A DNA stretch of 64,000 nt from an uncultured Eubacteriales bacterium (GCA_900540805.1 UQHL01000008.1:1-64000), one strand, 5' to 3'; numbered from the stretch's first letter, positions 44,215-54,636 are shown. Notes: generated by a model not told the origin, from the sequence alone. Numbers and translations are program-made.

Positions 44215-46716
44215 TTATCCAAAATAAAATACGTTGTCGAGATAAAGCCTGATTTTTCCCGCCGCAGGCGGTTGCTGGGAAATACGCAATACGTTCACTT
44301 GCGTCAAGTCCATGGATTTTGTGGCGGTTACGGAAATTTCTACTTTATTCCACTTTCCGGGATAAAGGTAGGCGACGGTTTCGTTTCGGGAAGATTTGCC
44401 CCGTGCGTCCACCAACGCGACCGTCGGTTGCAGAACGGCGTCCGTATCATTGTAGAGATAGGCCACCACTTTTTTCGAGCCGCTGACATCGACGGCAAAG
44501 AATTGCAGATCGAAATCGGATACATACGTCAGGCCGCCCGTTACGGGGGACAAGTCCAGACGAAGGGAATTTAGGCCCTCGTAATGCTTTTCGCCCGTCC
44601 GTTCGGCAGTCCAGTCGCCGGTTTCGCAGGAAACGTCCTCCTCCAGCCCCGTCACGGAGCGATAGGCGCCGCCCATATTTCGCGTATAGGTTTTCCCGTC
44701 GATTTCGACGAGTATCTCCGAAGCGTCGCTTTGTCCGACAAACAGCTTCCCCTGCCGAACAGCCGCTTCTCCGTTTATTTTAACCGACGCGGAGGCCGAC
44801 GCCGCCACGCGCACGCTAAACATTCCGTCGCCCGCCGAGTACGGCTGAACTTCGATGATTGCCTGCGACGAGCTTTCCAGGGCTTCTATCATCCGGGCAA
44901 CTTCTTCGCGTGCGTTTAACACTGCGTAAGGGTCAGTTACCGCTATCGAGCCGCTGTAAAGGGAATCATACAAATCGCGGAGCAGAGCCTCGCCCGCTAT
45001 CTCCGTTCCGTATTTCTCATTGGCCTCGCTTACCAGACGCTCGAGAAGCCACAGATATTCGTAATCCTCCTGCGCGTCCCGCACGGCGTCTAAACGAATG
45101 GTGCCCAAGGGCGCGTCTATGCCGTAACGGACGCCGGGATAGGTTAAAAACCCGTCCCCGTTCGCGCCGGGGAACGCCATGGGGTCGTTCCAGATATCCC
45201 TGTCGCCGTAGCCCGACGAAGCGGAATATTTCCGATATACATTGGTGCACCAATAAAGATTGCCGTCGATTTTATAGTCGCGCTGCATCCACCCCATCAC
45301 GCGCGCGCCGATCTGCGTGTCGTCGATATGGTAGCTGGGATAAGGCGCTACGGGTTTTAAGCAGGTGTACCACCACGCGCCCTCTCCGTTTTGCTCCTTC
45401 CGCAGCTCCGTCTCGTCGTAATACGCCCGATCGTTGTAAAACTGAACCTGCGGACAAAAGGTTTGCACCTTCCCGAGCAGCTCCGTTTTCCGCTCGCTCG
45501 TCACCACGTGCGGAAGCGCCTTAAGAGAAGCCTTTAACGTTTCAATTCCCTTTACGTTTGCGTAAGAGGAGTCCATTTCGCCTAAAATCGTTTCTTTAGA
45601 GCGCATAAACGTGTCGTTGACTGCCTTGACTTTATCGTAGATATCCGCGCCGCCCGTAGAGGGATGCGGCTCGTCTATTTCGGAAAAATAGCAATACGCC
45701 TTGGCGAAAAGATCGGTTTTGACTTCTCCGTTTTCTATGCCGGCCTTCAACAGACTGCGAAGGTAAGAGGTAAACAGCGTTTCGTTCAGCACCCGATTGG
45801 GCGCGTCTATGGCGATACGATACGCCGAAATTTCGGGGCGCGAGGCGTATTTCTTCGCCGCAGCCGCAAAGGAGTCGGGGTTTCCCGAAGCATATTCCGA
45901 AGAAGGAATATTTGTGGGGCTGATACGTTTGGAAACGAGATATTCGTATTCCGCCTTGACAATGGTGTCTTTCCGCTCCGCGGTCATCGGACTGCCGTTG
46001 TCGTAACCGCTTTCAATCATTTGTGTATTTTCCCAAATGGCAAACGCCGTCTTTGCGTGAGTCGCCTCGGGAAGATCAAACGCATATACGTTGACGCTGA
46101 AAGGGACGGAAAAATGTTCCTCCTCCACAGTCAACTCGAGCTTTCCTTCATAAATTCCCGCCGCCTGACCGCGCGGAACATTCACGGTGACCCAGATGCC
46201 TTGATTGTCAGTGCCGCTGTCGGGGTTGAAATGGAGCTCTCCCGCCCGCTTTGCATACTCGTAAGGGACAAGCGCGTCGGGATACCAGCCGGTAGGATAG
46301 AGACGGTTGGTTTTGGTCGTCGTTTCGATATACTGCTGAACGTAAATTTCCACGCATGAGGCGGGGAGGATTTGATCCCCGCAGGAAAGCTCGGACGCTG
46401 CCACCGAATAGGATTCGATCTCCACCTCGTGCGGCGTAACAATGATCTGTGCGGATTCCGCTTCGCCGCCCGCAGCCGAAATTTTCAGATCGCAAACCGC
46501 GTTTTCAGGCACCGCTTCCGTGCGCATGATTTTTGTCGTAGAGGGTTGCGTCCATACAGTGGAATATTTTCCGACCAAAGCCTGCTGCTCGGACGTCTCT
46601 CCCCCGCCCGAATCGCCGTCGGAGGAAGTTGCTCCGCCGTGCGAACAGCCGTAAAACATTCCGGCGCACAGCGCCGCGCTCAATAACAGACAGATACTAT
46701 ATTTGCTTTTTCTCAT
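44215..46716 (-). CDS. DUF4091 lipoprotein, glycoside-hydrolase-like
   Basis: 833 residues. Lipobox MFYGCS. The middle carries a TIM-barrel-like region (about 190-520) ending in the DUF4091 signature (GRAVMGW-type ARVMGWMQRDYKIDG, DGFLTYPG, LDAVRDAQEDYEYLWLLE). DUF4091 proteins are found with glycosidases and are thought to be glycoside hydrolases. A C-terminal beta-sandwich follows, likely carbohydrate-binding. The ATG after GGAGGGAAAG was preferred to one five codons earlier that overlaps this site. Confidence 0.82.
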   Translation of the reverse strand: MRKSKYSICLLLSAALCAGMFYGCSHGGATSSDGDSGGGETSEQQALVGKYSTVWTQPSTTKIMRTEAVPENAVCDLKISAAGGEAESAQIIVTPHEVEIESYSVAASELSCGDQILPASCVEIYVQQYIETTTKTNRLYPTGWYPDALVPYEYAKRAGELHFNPDSGTDNQGIWVTVNVPRGQAAGIYEGKLELTVEEEHFSVPFSVNVYAFDLPEATHAKTAFAIWENTQMIESGYDNGSPMTAERKDTIVKAEYEYLVSKRISPTNIPSSEYASGNPDSFAAAAKKYASRPEISAYRIAIDAPNRVLNETLFTSYLRSLLKAGIENGEVKTDLFAKAYCYFSEIDEPHPSTGGADIYDKVKAVNDTFMRSKETILGEMDSSYANVKGIETLKASLKALPHVVTSERKTELLGKVQTFCPQVQFYNDRAYYDETELRKEQNGEGAWWYTCLKPVAPYPSYHIDDTQIGARVMGWMQRDYKIDGNLYWCTNVYRKYSASSGYGDRDIWNDPMAFPGANGDGFLTYPGVRYGIDAPLGTIRLDAVRDAQEDYEYLWLLERLVSEANEKYGTEIAGEALLRDLYDSLYSGSIAVTDPYAVLNAREEVARMIEALESSSQAIIEVQPYSAGDGMFSVRVAASASASVKINGEAAVRQGKLFVGQSDASEILVEIDGKTYTRNMGGAYRSVTGLEEDVSCETGDWTAERTGEKHYEGLNSLRLDLSPVTGGLTYVSDFDLQFFAVDVSGSKKVVAYLYNDTDAVLQPTVALVDARGKSSRNETVAYLYPGKWNKVEISVTATKSMDLTQVNVLRISQQPPAAGKIRLYLDNVFYFG

Positions 46717-46731
46717 CTTTCCCTCCGACAT

Positions 46732-48675
46732 TTATTCGACGAGATATTTTCCGTCGGTAGCGATACAGCCGACGTGATTGAACGGATATTTTCGCAAAAC
46801 GTATGCCCACTCCTGCGTTTTTCCCGTCCGCAGAAGCTTTACCGCGATACGGTTGACGCCCTTTTTCAATTTGACGCGGGGACGCTGATTATAGGGACTG
46901 AAGTACCAGTTCTCCTGCTGAAACGCAATCAGCTCCCCGTTGATCCAAAGCTTATAGGGATCGGAGCTACCGATATGCAGTTCTACTTTCTCCTCTTCGG
47001 GGCGATACAGTTTTTGCAACGCATAGACGACGCAGGGGCCTTTGAAGCTGCACGTTTTATCTATCCGAAGAAAGTCTTCCTCCGTCGCACAGGGACGAAA
47101 TTTCGCAAAGCTTTCATCGAAATATTCTTCCGTCCAGCGTTCCGCAAGATATTCGTGATCAAATCTGACCCAATTGTTGGTGTATTCGTTGCAATCCATG
47201 TGAAAGAGAAATTTCTTTCCTCCCCAAGTCCGCACCGCGTCTTGGGGAAGGGCGTCCAGATTTTCTTTGCCTCTCAAGTCAAAGCCGTCGGCAAATGCCG
47301 CGCTCAATCGAAATATCTGCGCCCCCACAAACCCGACCTTGTGTTCCGCGGTTTCGCCGCCTACCGTCACAGTAAAGGAAAGAACATTGCTGTCGGGAAC
47401 GACCTTCAGATTTTTTTTCAGGCGGACGGAAAAACATAACTCGCCGCATCCTTTCTCGTTCAAAGCCACGCGCTCGGGCGGAAAGGAAACAAATTGCAGG
47501 CTGTCTGGAATAATCGAACGAACGTCACACTCGGAGGCCTTCGAACCTCGGCGGAATATTTTTACGACAGCGCGTTTAACTTCGCCCTCTTTCAGCTCCA
47601 CGCCGTCGGGATATTGCGTCTCAAACGCAACAGACGAACGCCGAGCGGATATTGCCAGCCGTTCCACGTGTTCTGCTCCCGTAATCTGCACTTCGCCGTT
47701 CCAACCCGATTCGACGCCGTAAAGAATGATCTTCATCGTCGCGTCCGCCAGCTCGTCAAAATTTCCGAGAGAATGCTTGAGATTTTTCGTCGAGGTGACG
47801 ATTTTTCCGTCCGCCAGCGCCACCCATTTCTTTTCTATTTTTTCCAACCCGTAAACCATAACGAAGAGAACGCCCGCAGTAGCGCACGTGCAATCCGTAT
47901 CGTAACCGCCGTTGAGCGTCAGCGTCATCACCCGATCGAAATCGTCTCCGCCGTACAGCAGCCCGGCGGTCATGATCGCCATGTTTACCACTACGTAAGT
48001 GCCGTCGCCGCTGCCGTATTCCCTATGTACGTTTTCGATTACCGTCCGCCAAGCTTCCCCGTCGCGGTAAGCATTTATAACGCCGCGAACCGCTTTCACA
48101 AGCGGGGACTCCTGCGGAAGCAGGGAAAGCCCGCCTACGATGACCGACAGCATGCCGCGCCCGGCAAACGCCAGCGCTTCCATCGCGGCTATCCACTGTT
48201 CTGCGAGAATACTCACTTCTCCGTGATCGATCATGCCGTCCTTTGCCGCAAGCTCCATTGCGCGGCCAACGTTGCCGCAAGAGATTAAGGCCCACACCTC
48301 CGCGCGGATGGGACAGCCCATACATTCGGCAAAATAATTGTTGTAACGGCCGCTTAACGGCGGGAGAATCCCGCGCTTATAATTGCGTTTCGCATAGCCG
48401 TACTCGGAAAAATCGAATTCGTAACACTCGATAAATTTTTCCAGCAGCTCGCCCGCCTCTATTTCGGGGCCGCGCTCCAACAACAGATCCACCCACGCTA
48501 ATTGGATGTCCAAATCATCGTTGGGTTTCATGTCTTCGGGGGCAAAATCCTCTATATGCTTAAAATCCAGAATCTCCTTATAACATTCTAGATTGAAGCC
48601 GATGTTTCCGCTGATACATTTGGCCAGCCAGACGTCACGAACTTTTTGTCTTAATTCCTGATACTCGTAAACCAT
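46732..48675 (-). CDS. ADP-ribosylglycohydrolase-fold protein with C-terminal beta module
   Basis: 647 residues. N-terminal ADP-ribosylglycohydrolase (DraG) fold, about 1-330: WLAKCISGNIGFNLE, metal-binding NDDLDIQLAW and NGGYDTDCTCATAG. The remaining 300 residues are beta-rich and end in a jelly-roll-like domain (VVYALQKLYRPEEEKVELHI, DPYKLWINGEL) as in glycosidase accessory domains. No signal peptide. Such proteins in sugar clusters probably cleave a non-ADP-ribose glycoside. It follows the permease gene by 13 bp. Confidence 0.8.
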   Translation of the reverse strand: MVYEYQELRQKVRDVWLAKCISGNIGFNLECYKEILDFKHIEDFAPEDMKPNDDLDIQLAWVDLLLERGPEIEAGELLEKFIECYEFDFSEYGYAKRNYKRGILPPLSGRYNNYFAECMGCPIRAEVWALISCGNVGRAMELAAKDGMIDHGEVSILAEQWIAAMEALAFAGRGMLSVIVGGLSLLPQESPLVKAVRGVINAYRDGEAWRTVIENVHREYGSGDGTYVVVNMAIMTAGLLYGGDDFDRVMTLTLNGGYDTDCTCATAGVLFVMVYGLEKIEKKWVALADGKIVTSTKNLKHSLGNFDELADATMKIILYGVESGWNGEVQITGAEHVERLAISARRSSVAFETQYPDGVELKEGEVKRAVVKIFRRGSKASECDVRSIIPDSLQFVSFPPERVALNEKGCGELCFSVRLKKNLKVVPDSNVLSFTVTVGGETAEHKVGFVGAQIFRLSAAFADGFDLRGKENLDALPQDAVRTWGGKKFLFHMDCNEYTNNWVRFDHEYLAERWTEEYFDESFAKFRPCATEEDFLRIDKTCSFKGPCVVYALQKLYRPEEEKVELHIGSSDPYKLWINGELIAFQQENWYFSPYNQRPRVKLKKGVNRIAVKLLRTGKTQEWAYVLRKYPFNHVGCIATDGKYLVE

Positions 48676-48688
48676 TGTCGTCCTCGAT

Positions 48689-49570
48689 TTATTCTTTGAT
48701 TCCGCCGGCAGATACGTTGTTCATCAACGTATTCTGAAAACAGATAAATACGATCAGCATCGGGACGCAGCAAATGAGAAGTCCCGCAAAAAACAAGGGA
48801 TAGTTTTTGTCGTAGCTTTCGAGCAGCTGCACCTGATAAGTATAAAGCCCCGTACTTAAAGTAGGCAGGTCGGGCATAAATACATAAGGCGTAAAATACT
48901 CGTTCCACACCCCGATGGAACAGATGAGACACAAGGCCAGGCACTGTCCGCCAACCTGCGGCAGCATAATGCGGAAAAAGATAATAAAATCATTGGCTCC
49001 GTCTATATACCCCGCCTCCGCATATGTCCATGAAAGGGATTGAAAAGTTCCGTACATCATCATGAAATACATACCGAAACAGCCGCCCATAATCATGGCG
49101 CAGGCCACAAGGTTATTTTTGAGGCCCATGTTTTCCATAAGGCGGTACAATGCAGGCGTCGAACCGATCGTCGGAACGATCATAATAAACACCGCCGCCG
49201 TATATACGAACCCCGAGCCGCGGAACTTAAATTTCGAAATCACATAGGCCACGCAGGAGGAACCGATCACGGCCAAAAAGGTAGTCAGCGAAGTGAGCAG
49301 GATACTGTTTAGAAACATACGAACCAGCCCCACTTCTCCCCCGCCGGACGTAGAAATCTTAAACGAGCGGAAAGCTTCGGCATAATTAGTAAGATTAAAG
49401 CGATCGGGAAGACTAAAAGTATTGTCGCGGTATTCGTCCATCGTCTTCATGCTGTTATAAAACGCCCAGATAAAGGGATAGAGCAAAGAAAGCGCGTACA
49501 AGGAAAAAATCACAAAGACGACGGCAAAGACGATCCGTTGAGGCGTCGTTCTTTTTTGGAAAATAGTCAT
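48689..49570 (-). CDS. Carbohydrate ABC transporter permease (MalG type)
   Basis: 293 residues, six TM helices, with the cytoplasmic EAA loop EAGYIDGANDFIIFFRIMLPQ that docks the ATPase. Nine bases after the second permease gene; AGGAGG before the ATG. No ATPase gene is in the window, so a shared MsmK/UgpC-type ATPase elsewhere is expected. Confidence 0.93.
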   Translation of the reverse strand: MTIFQKRTTPQRIVFAVVFVIFSLYALSLLYPFIWAFYNSMKTMDEYRDNTFSLPDRFNLTNYAEAFRSFKISTSGGGEVGLVRMFLNSILLTSLTTFLAVIGSSCVAYVISKFKFRGSGFVYTAAVFIMIVPTIGSTPALYRLMENMGLKNNLVACAMIMGGCFGMYFMMMYGTFQSLSWTYAEAGYIDGANDFIIFFRIMLPQVGGQCLALCLICSIGVWNEYFTPYVFMPDLPTLSTGLYTYQVQLLESYDKNYPLFFAGLLICCVPMLIVFICFQNTLMNNVSAGGIKE

Positions 49571-49579
49571 GCGTTCCTC

Positions 49580-50530
49580 CTAATACTCCACTGCCGCAAC
49601 AGCTTTATTCATCAGCCACTTGATGCCTATGACAACGGGCGTGCCGACGGCGGCGAAAAATACGCCTACCGCGCAGGCATAATTGACATCGGGACGAGTT
49701 TTGCCTTTGAAGAGATAGTAAATATAGTACGCCACGCTCCAGCTCGTACCCGTCAGATCGCCGTTGGGCATGGGACGGAAAAGCATGACGGGCTGAATAA
49801 AGGTGAAGTATCCCGCTATGCCCAAAAGCAATACCGTGGTCAACGTCGGGAAAATCATCGGTATGACAATCTGCACCAATTCGCGGACCATGCCCACGCC
49901 TTCGATTTTACCGTATTCGATAACGTCGGCGGGGACCCGATGCATGGCCGTATTGAACATAACGAGATTTACCCCGAATCCCGTCCAGACGGTATAGACG
50001 CAGATCGTCAAAACCTTGTATTTTGACAGCAGATCGGGCGTGTCGATCGGATCCACTTTCATTATTTTTGCCATCAGCTGATTAAAGGGGCTGACGGGAT
50101 ACTGAATGAACGTCACGAACAAGGTCGCCAGCACGACCCCCGAAATAATGGATGGTAGAAAAAAGATAACGCGAAATACTTTGGAACCAAAAATTTTTTT
50201 ATAAATAAAATAGGCCAGAAGGATTGTCAGGGGAATCCCGACGACGACTGTCGCCACAAAATACCAAAACGAATTAATCACGCCGCGCATCAGCTGAGAA
50301 TCGGGCGTCCCGAACTCCCGAAACAGCTTTTGAAAGTTTGAAAAAGAAAATTCACGAAGCCCTAAACGGGGATTTATTTTGATGAAAGCGGAAATAAGCG
50401 AGTCGAAATTCGGCGCCAGCCAAAACAAAACCAGCTGAAAAATCGGATACGCCAGCATTACGCAAATAAACAATATCCGCATCCATTTGATCTTGCGCCG
50501 TTTCGGACGCACGCATCTTTCAGTCGTCAT
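49580..50530 (-). CDS. Carbohydrate ABC transporter permease (MalF type)
   Basis: 316 residues, six TM helices, EAA loop EYGKIEGVGMVRELVQIVIP. N-terminal basic segment (RCVRPKRRKIKW) precedes TM1. GGGGAGG before the ATG. Forms the channel with the MalG-type partner. Confidence 0.93.
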   Translation of the reverse strand: MTTERCVRPKRRKIKWMRILFICVMLAYPIFQLVLFWLAPNFDSLISAFIKINPRLGLREFSFSNFQKLFREFGTPDSQLMRGVINSFWYFVATVVVGIPLTILLAYFIYKKIFGSKVFRVIFFLPSIISGVVLATLFVTFIQYPVSPFNQLMAKIMKVDPIDTPDLLSKYKVLTICVYTVWTGFGVNLVMFNTAMHRVPADVIEYGKIEGVGMVRELVQIVIPMIFPTLTTVLLLGIAGYFTFIQPVMLFRPMPNGDLTGTSWSVAYYIYYLFKGKTRPDVNYACAVGVFFAAVGTPVVIGIKWLMNKAVAAVEY

Positions 50531-50548
50531 GATCGCCTCCCCGCGGGA

Positions 50549-52090
50549 TCAGATGCCCGCGTTATCCAAAAATCCATTCCACCCGCTCTTAAAGAACGCG
50601 TTGTATTCTTCCCACACCGTCTGGGCGCTTTTACCCTCCATCATCATCTTTTCGGGAGTCGCCTTCCCGTCGGGAATGATCGGCAGGCCGCCGAAATAAC
50701 GTACGGGAGATTTATACTCCGCCGTAAATACAAAATCTACCGTTTCGATAAGTTCCAGCTCGGACTGCTTAAACTTCGTCATCTTATTGCGGTCCGCCGT
50801 ACTCAAATAATCGTAATTTGTTCTCGGAAGAAACGCGCCCGTATGCTCGTAAAAGATTTTTGCGCCCGTTTCACTGTAATAAAAGCTTAAAAAATCCAAG
50901 GCAAGATCTTTTTCTCTCGTATAGGAAGGAATAAAGACATTATGCGTAGAAGCCAGCGTATAGGCATAGTCGGGAACGTTATTCACGCCCTTATACTTTG
51001 TCACCGCACTGCTTAATTTAGGGGTTTTCATCATTTTGAACGAGTCGGGAACCTCTCCCACGTAGCTTTTCGCCTCATTTTCAAACCAATCTCCGTTGGG
51101 CATCATCGCAAAGCGGTACGCGTCGTCGCCCTTGATAAAATACTTTTCGGCAATTTCGTCGGTCAGTCCTTCCGAAGCCTTATAGACATACTCGCCGCGG
51201 ATAAGCTTTTCGCTGACCTTCATCGCTTCAAGCTGACCTTCCTGCACGATATAATCTTTATTCGGATCAAACGGATCGCCGTCTGTCAGCGTCCAATATT
51301 TCATAAATTGGTCGTAGCCCTCGTATTGAGCCCACCATACATAGGTGAGATACTGCCAATAAGCCATGGCGTTAGCGCCTGCATAGATAATGGGCATTAT
51401 GGGCGTCTTGTCGGGATGAGAGGCATTATATTTAATAAATTCGTCCATAAGAGCCAGAAGCTCGTCCGTAGTTTCTGGCGGCTCCACCCCTACCTCCGCA
51501 AAGATATCGGCGTTATAAACAAGCCCGCAGGCACCGCCGGCCCAGGGAAGAGAAAATATACGCTGAATACTGTCGTCTTCTTTATCTGCAATGGAAAGCA
51601 TTGAAATCAATCCGGCGTCGATTATTTCACCCATTTTATTTTGTTCGTCATAGGTCAGCCAGTTGGCCATAAAGTCCGTCAAATCAAGCAATAGAGAGGA
51701 TGCGCCGAATTTATTCATCATCATGTCCATATAGTATTCCGCAAAATTGATACTTGCACCGAAATAAATGTCCGTATCGTTTTTATCTGCGCCGAGCCCG
51801 AGTTCGTTGGCAACTACGCTTGGAATATCCCCTTCCGGTTTAATCTGAATCGTAGCCTCCTGATTTTCTTTCATATAAGCGTCGGCAATCGCTTCCAAGG
51901 CGGAAGTTCCGTAGCCTTTGTTCATACTTTTAATAATCAGTTTGCCGCTTAAATCCAATTCGGATTTATCGGGCGGACCGCTCAGCGAATCTCCTCCGCC
52001 ACTGTTGCCGCTATTGGGATGGGGGCCGCCGCACGCGCACATACCGCACGCCATTACAAAGCATAATAAAAGCGAAACTATCTTTTTCAA
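50549..52090 (-). CDS. Carbohydrate ABC transporter substrate-binding lipoprotein
   Basis: 513 residues. Family 1 solute-binding protein with lipobox MCACGG. Start is a TTG ten bases after AGGAGG. First gene of the transport operon. Ligand not evident; the linked enzymes point to a host or plant oligosaccharide. Confidence 0.9.
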   Translation of the reverse strand: MKKIVSLLLCFVMACGMCACGGPHPNSGNSGGGDSLSGPPDKSELDLSGKLIIKSMNKGYGTSALEAIADAYMKENQEATIQIKPEGDIPSVVANELGLGADKNDTDIYFGASINFAEYYMDMMMNKFGASSLLLDLTDFMANWLTYDEQNKMGEIIDAGLISMLSIADKEDDSIQRIFSLPWAGGACGLVYNADIFAEVGVEPPETTDELLALMDEFIKYNASHPDKTPIMPIIYAGANAMAYWQYLTYVWWAQYEGYDQFMKYWTLTDGDPFDPNKDYIVQEGQLEAMKVSEKLIRGEYVYKASEGLTDEIAEKYFIKGDDAYRFAMMPNGDWFENEAKSYVGEVPDSFKMMKTPKLSSAVTKYKGVNNVPDYAYTLASTHNVFIPSYTREKDLALDFLSFYYSETGAKIFYEHTGAFLPRTNYDYLSTADRNKMTKFKQSELELIETVDFVFTAEYKSPVRYFGGLPIIPDGKATPEKMMMEGKSAQTVWEEYNAFFKSGWNGFLDNAGI

Positions 52091-52133
52091 GGTTTGTTTT
52101 CCTCCTGTTTTATCAGATTACAAGATTATTATA

Positions 52134-52532
52134 TCATACACTTTTCGAGTTTGTCGTTACATTATCTAATTAAAAATTTGGATTATTTGATTTTTCATGA
52201 AACACTCTTTTGAGAATATTGTTGTATAAAAGTTTACTTAAATCATATACTTTTCACCTAAGCAATTGGACATTAAGGCACTTTTTCTCCTACGCCTATA
52301 TTTGATATATCCTAAAAATAATATTTATATTTTCTTAAAGACGAAAAATAAAATACCGTTCTGAAAAGGAGTTCAGAACGGCAATCTATCATTATAATTT
52401 TTTGTATCTTAATAAAAATTTGTATTTCAAACGTTTAATTTGAAACAACTAAAATCCCCATGCATTAAGTTTCTAAGAAAGCCTATCTATCATCGATTTC
52501 AAATATTTGAAAATCCTTTTTTATCTTTCGCT
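52134..52532. other. Gap before the transport operon
   Basis: Mostly AT-rich without a gene. A TATAAT-like -10 for the operon lies at 52128-52133 on the minus strand, with no clear -35. The hairpin at 52356-52381 is listed separately. Confidence 0.5.
52356..52381 (-). terminator. Terminator downstream of the array-linked gene
   Basis: Perfect 10-bp stem CCGTTCTGAA/TTCAGAACGG with a 6-base loop; the minus-strand side continues TATTTTATTTTT. Confidence 0.7.
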
Positions 52533-53018
52533 TCAAACGGCTTTTATTGACGTCCTTAAAACTTTTATCGTATATTTACCATCGTATCCGCTCCATCCGA
52601 CACTTGTCGCAACCTCCCATCCAAGCTGCTTCCTTAAGTCCAATGCCAATTTTTTAATTGTTCCGTCTTCAATTTTACAACCACACTTGAACTTTATATC
52701 AATATACGCATATCTGGATATTTTATCATCCATTGAGCTGAATTTCCACTCGATCTCATGAATATGCGGATCGTCTCTTTCAATACCATACGCATCTGCA
52801 AGTTCGTTCAAATCATCAATACAAAATAAATCACTCCTGTAACTTCCAGGCCATACCGCATAAATTGTACTTTCTTTATTTATTGCTCTCTTATATGCCT
52901 GCTCAATTGCCGATTTATGACACGGGATTTGCCCTAACGTTCCATCAGAGAATAACTCTATGTAACAAACCTGCGATAAAGCATACGGGAAGCATTTGCT
53001 TTCTTTTGCACTTCTCAT
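52533..53018 (-). CDS. Unknown protein at the trailer end of the CRISPR array
   Basis: 161 residues, strong ribosome binding site (GGAGGAGG) before MRSAKESKCFPYALSQ. Mixed alpha/beta, several cysteines (VCYIELF, KFKCGCKIEDG), no TM helix. No family recognised. It lies 64 bp beyond the last, degenerate repeat, reads in the same direction as the pre-crRNA and lacks an obvious promoter of its own, so readthrough from the array may express it. A CRISPR-linked role is a guess; it could simply be a neighbour. Confidence 0.6.
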   Translation of the reverse strand: MRSAKESKCFPYALSQVCYIELFSDGTLGQIPCHKSAIEQAYKRAINKESTIYAVWPGSYRSDLFCIDDLNELADAYGIERDDPHIHEIEWKFSSMDDKISRYAYIDIKFKCGCKIEDGTIKKLALDLRKQLGWEVATSVGWSGYDGKYTIKVLRTSIKAV

Positions 53019-53082
53019 AATTGTTTCCTCCTCCTTGTATGAATGTTTAATTAACTTACTTCTCCTCAATACAACTAAAACT

Positions 53083-54636
53083 GTTTTTACTTCTTACAGA
53101 ATAACAAGACTCTCAAACAATCGAAAAACTGGACGCCCGCCGAAATATGTTTCAGTTACTTACAGAATAACAAGACTCTCAAACATAAGCTCACGATGTA
53201 TCGCTTAGCTGATGGTTTCAGTTACTTACAGAATAACAAGACTCTCAAACTCTGCTATTAGTAAAAGAGTTTTGAAAGATGTTTCAGTTACTTACAGAAT
53301 AACAAGACTCTCAAACAGAGTTCCAAGCAGACCTTCTATGAACCCAGTTTCAGTTACTTACAGAATAACAAGACTCTCAAACTCTTTCTCGAGCTAAGTC
53401 AAAGATACGCGAGTTTCAGTTACTTACAGAATAACAAGACTCTCAAACCTTCTCTTTGCTGGGTTTTGTCCCTGCTTGGTTTCAGTTACTTACAGAATAA
53501 CAAGACTCTCAAACCGAGTCTTCTTTTTGCTCCTTTGTGTATCTGTTTCAGTTACTTACAGAATAACAAGACTCTCAAACAGTACATTACAAAAGGTAAT
53601 ATCCGTATATGTTTCAGTTACTTACAGAATAACAAGACTCTCAAACTGTCCCTTATCACGGCCGTAGTGGACGCTCGTTTCAGTTACTTACAGAATAACA
53701 AGACTCTCAAACTACGAACGGAGTATTAGTAACAAACCCTGAGTTTCAGTTACTTACAGAATAACAAGACTCTCAAACTATTAACAAACACCATAAGTTA
53801 GATTGGAGGTTTCAGTTACTTACAGAATAACAAGACTCTCAAACACCACTTTCATAACCGGCGTTATATATTAAGTTTCAGTTACTTACAGAATAACAAG
53901 ACTCTCAAACCTCGAACGTCCCTCTGAAGACTAAATATGTGTTTCAGTTACTTACAGAATAACAAGACTCTCAAACCGAAGTATAAAAAATATCACAACA
54001 GCAAGAGTTTCAGTTACTTACAGAATAACAAGACTCTCAAACCGTGGGCAGATTTGCGTTATAAGAGCAGCTGTTTCAGTTACTTACAGAATAACAAGAC
54101 TCTCAAACTATATAAAAATACTCTGAAACGCAACGCTTGTTTCAGTTACTTACAGAATAACAAGACTCTCAAACTCTACAACATTGTCCTCAACGGGCAA
54201 ATGGGTTTCAGTTACTTACAGAATAACAAGACTCTCAAACAAAAAAGTTTTAAATCAGCAAAAACTTCGTGTTTCAGTTACTTACAGAATAACAAGACTC
54301 TCAAACCCGAAGACACTAACTCTCCTGGTGAGTATCGTTTCAGTTACTTACAGAATAACAAGACTCTCAAACGTTTGCTATCATCAAGCCTCTCGGCTTT
54401 ATGTTTCAGTTACTTACAGAATAACAAGACTCTCAAACCATCCTCCCCTTTTCTTTCCTTTACCTTTTGTTTCAGTTACTTACAGAATAACAAGACTCTC
54501 AAACTTCGAGGTTGTAAATAATGAAGCTTGTCGCGTTTCAGTTACTTACAGAATAACAAGACTCTCAAACAATAATGCAAAAAAAATACTTGTAGCCTCT
54601 GTTTCAGTTACTTACAGAATAACAAGACTCTCAAAC
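53083..54636 (-). CRISPR. Type II-A CRISPR array: 24 repeats, 23 spacers
   Basis: 36-bp repeats recur every 66 bp without exception, so all 23 spacers are exactly 30 bp. Read on the minus strand the repeat begins GTTTGAGAGTCTTG and ends GTAACTGAAAC. The leader-distal repeat (53083-53118) has five changes in its crRNA 3' part; the others are identical as far as I checked. Spacers are all different. Orientation is set by the degenerate end, the tracrRNA match and the leader beside csn2. The 66-bp period is a multiple of three, so the array gives false open frames on the plus strand. Confidence 0.98.
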
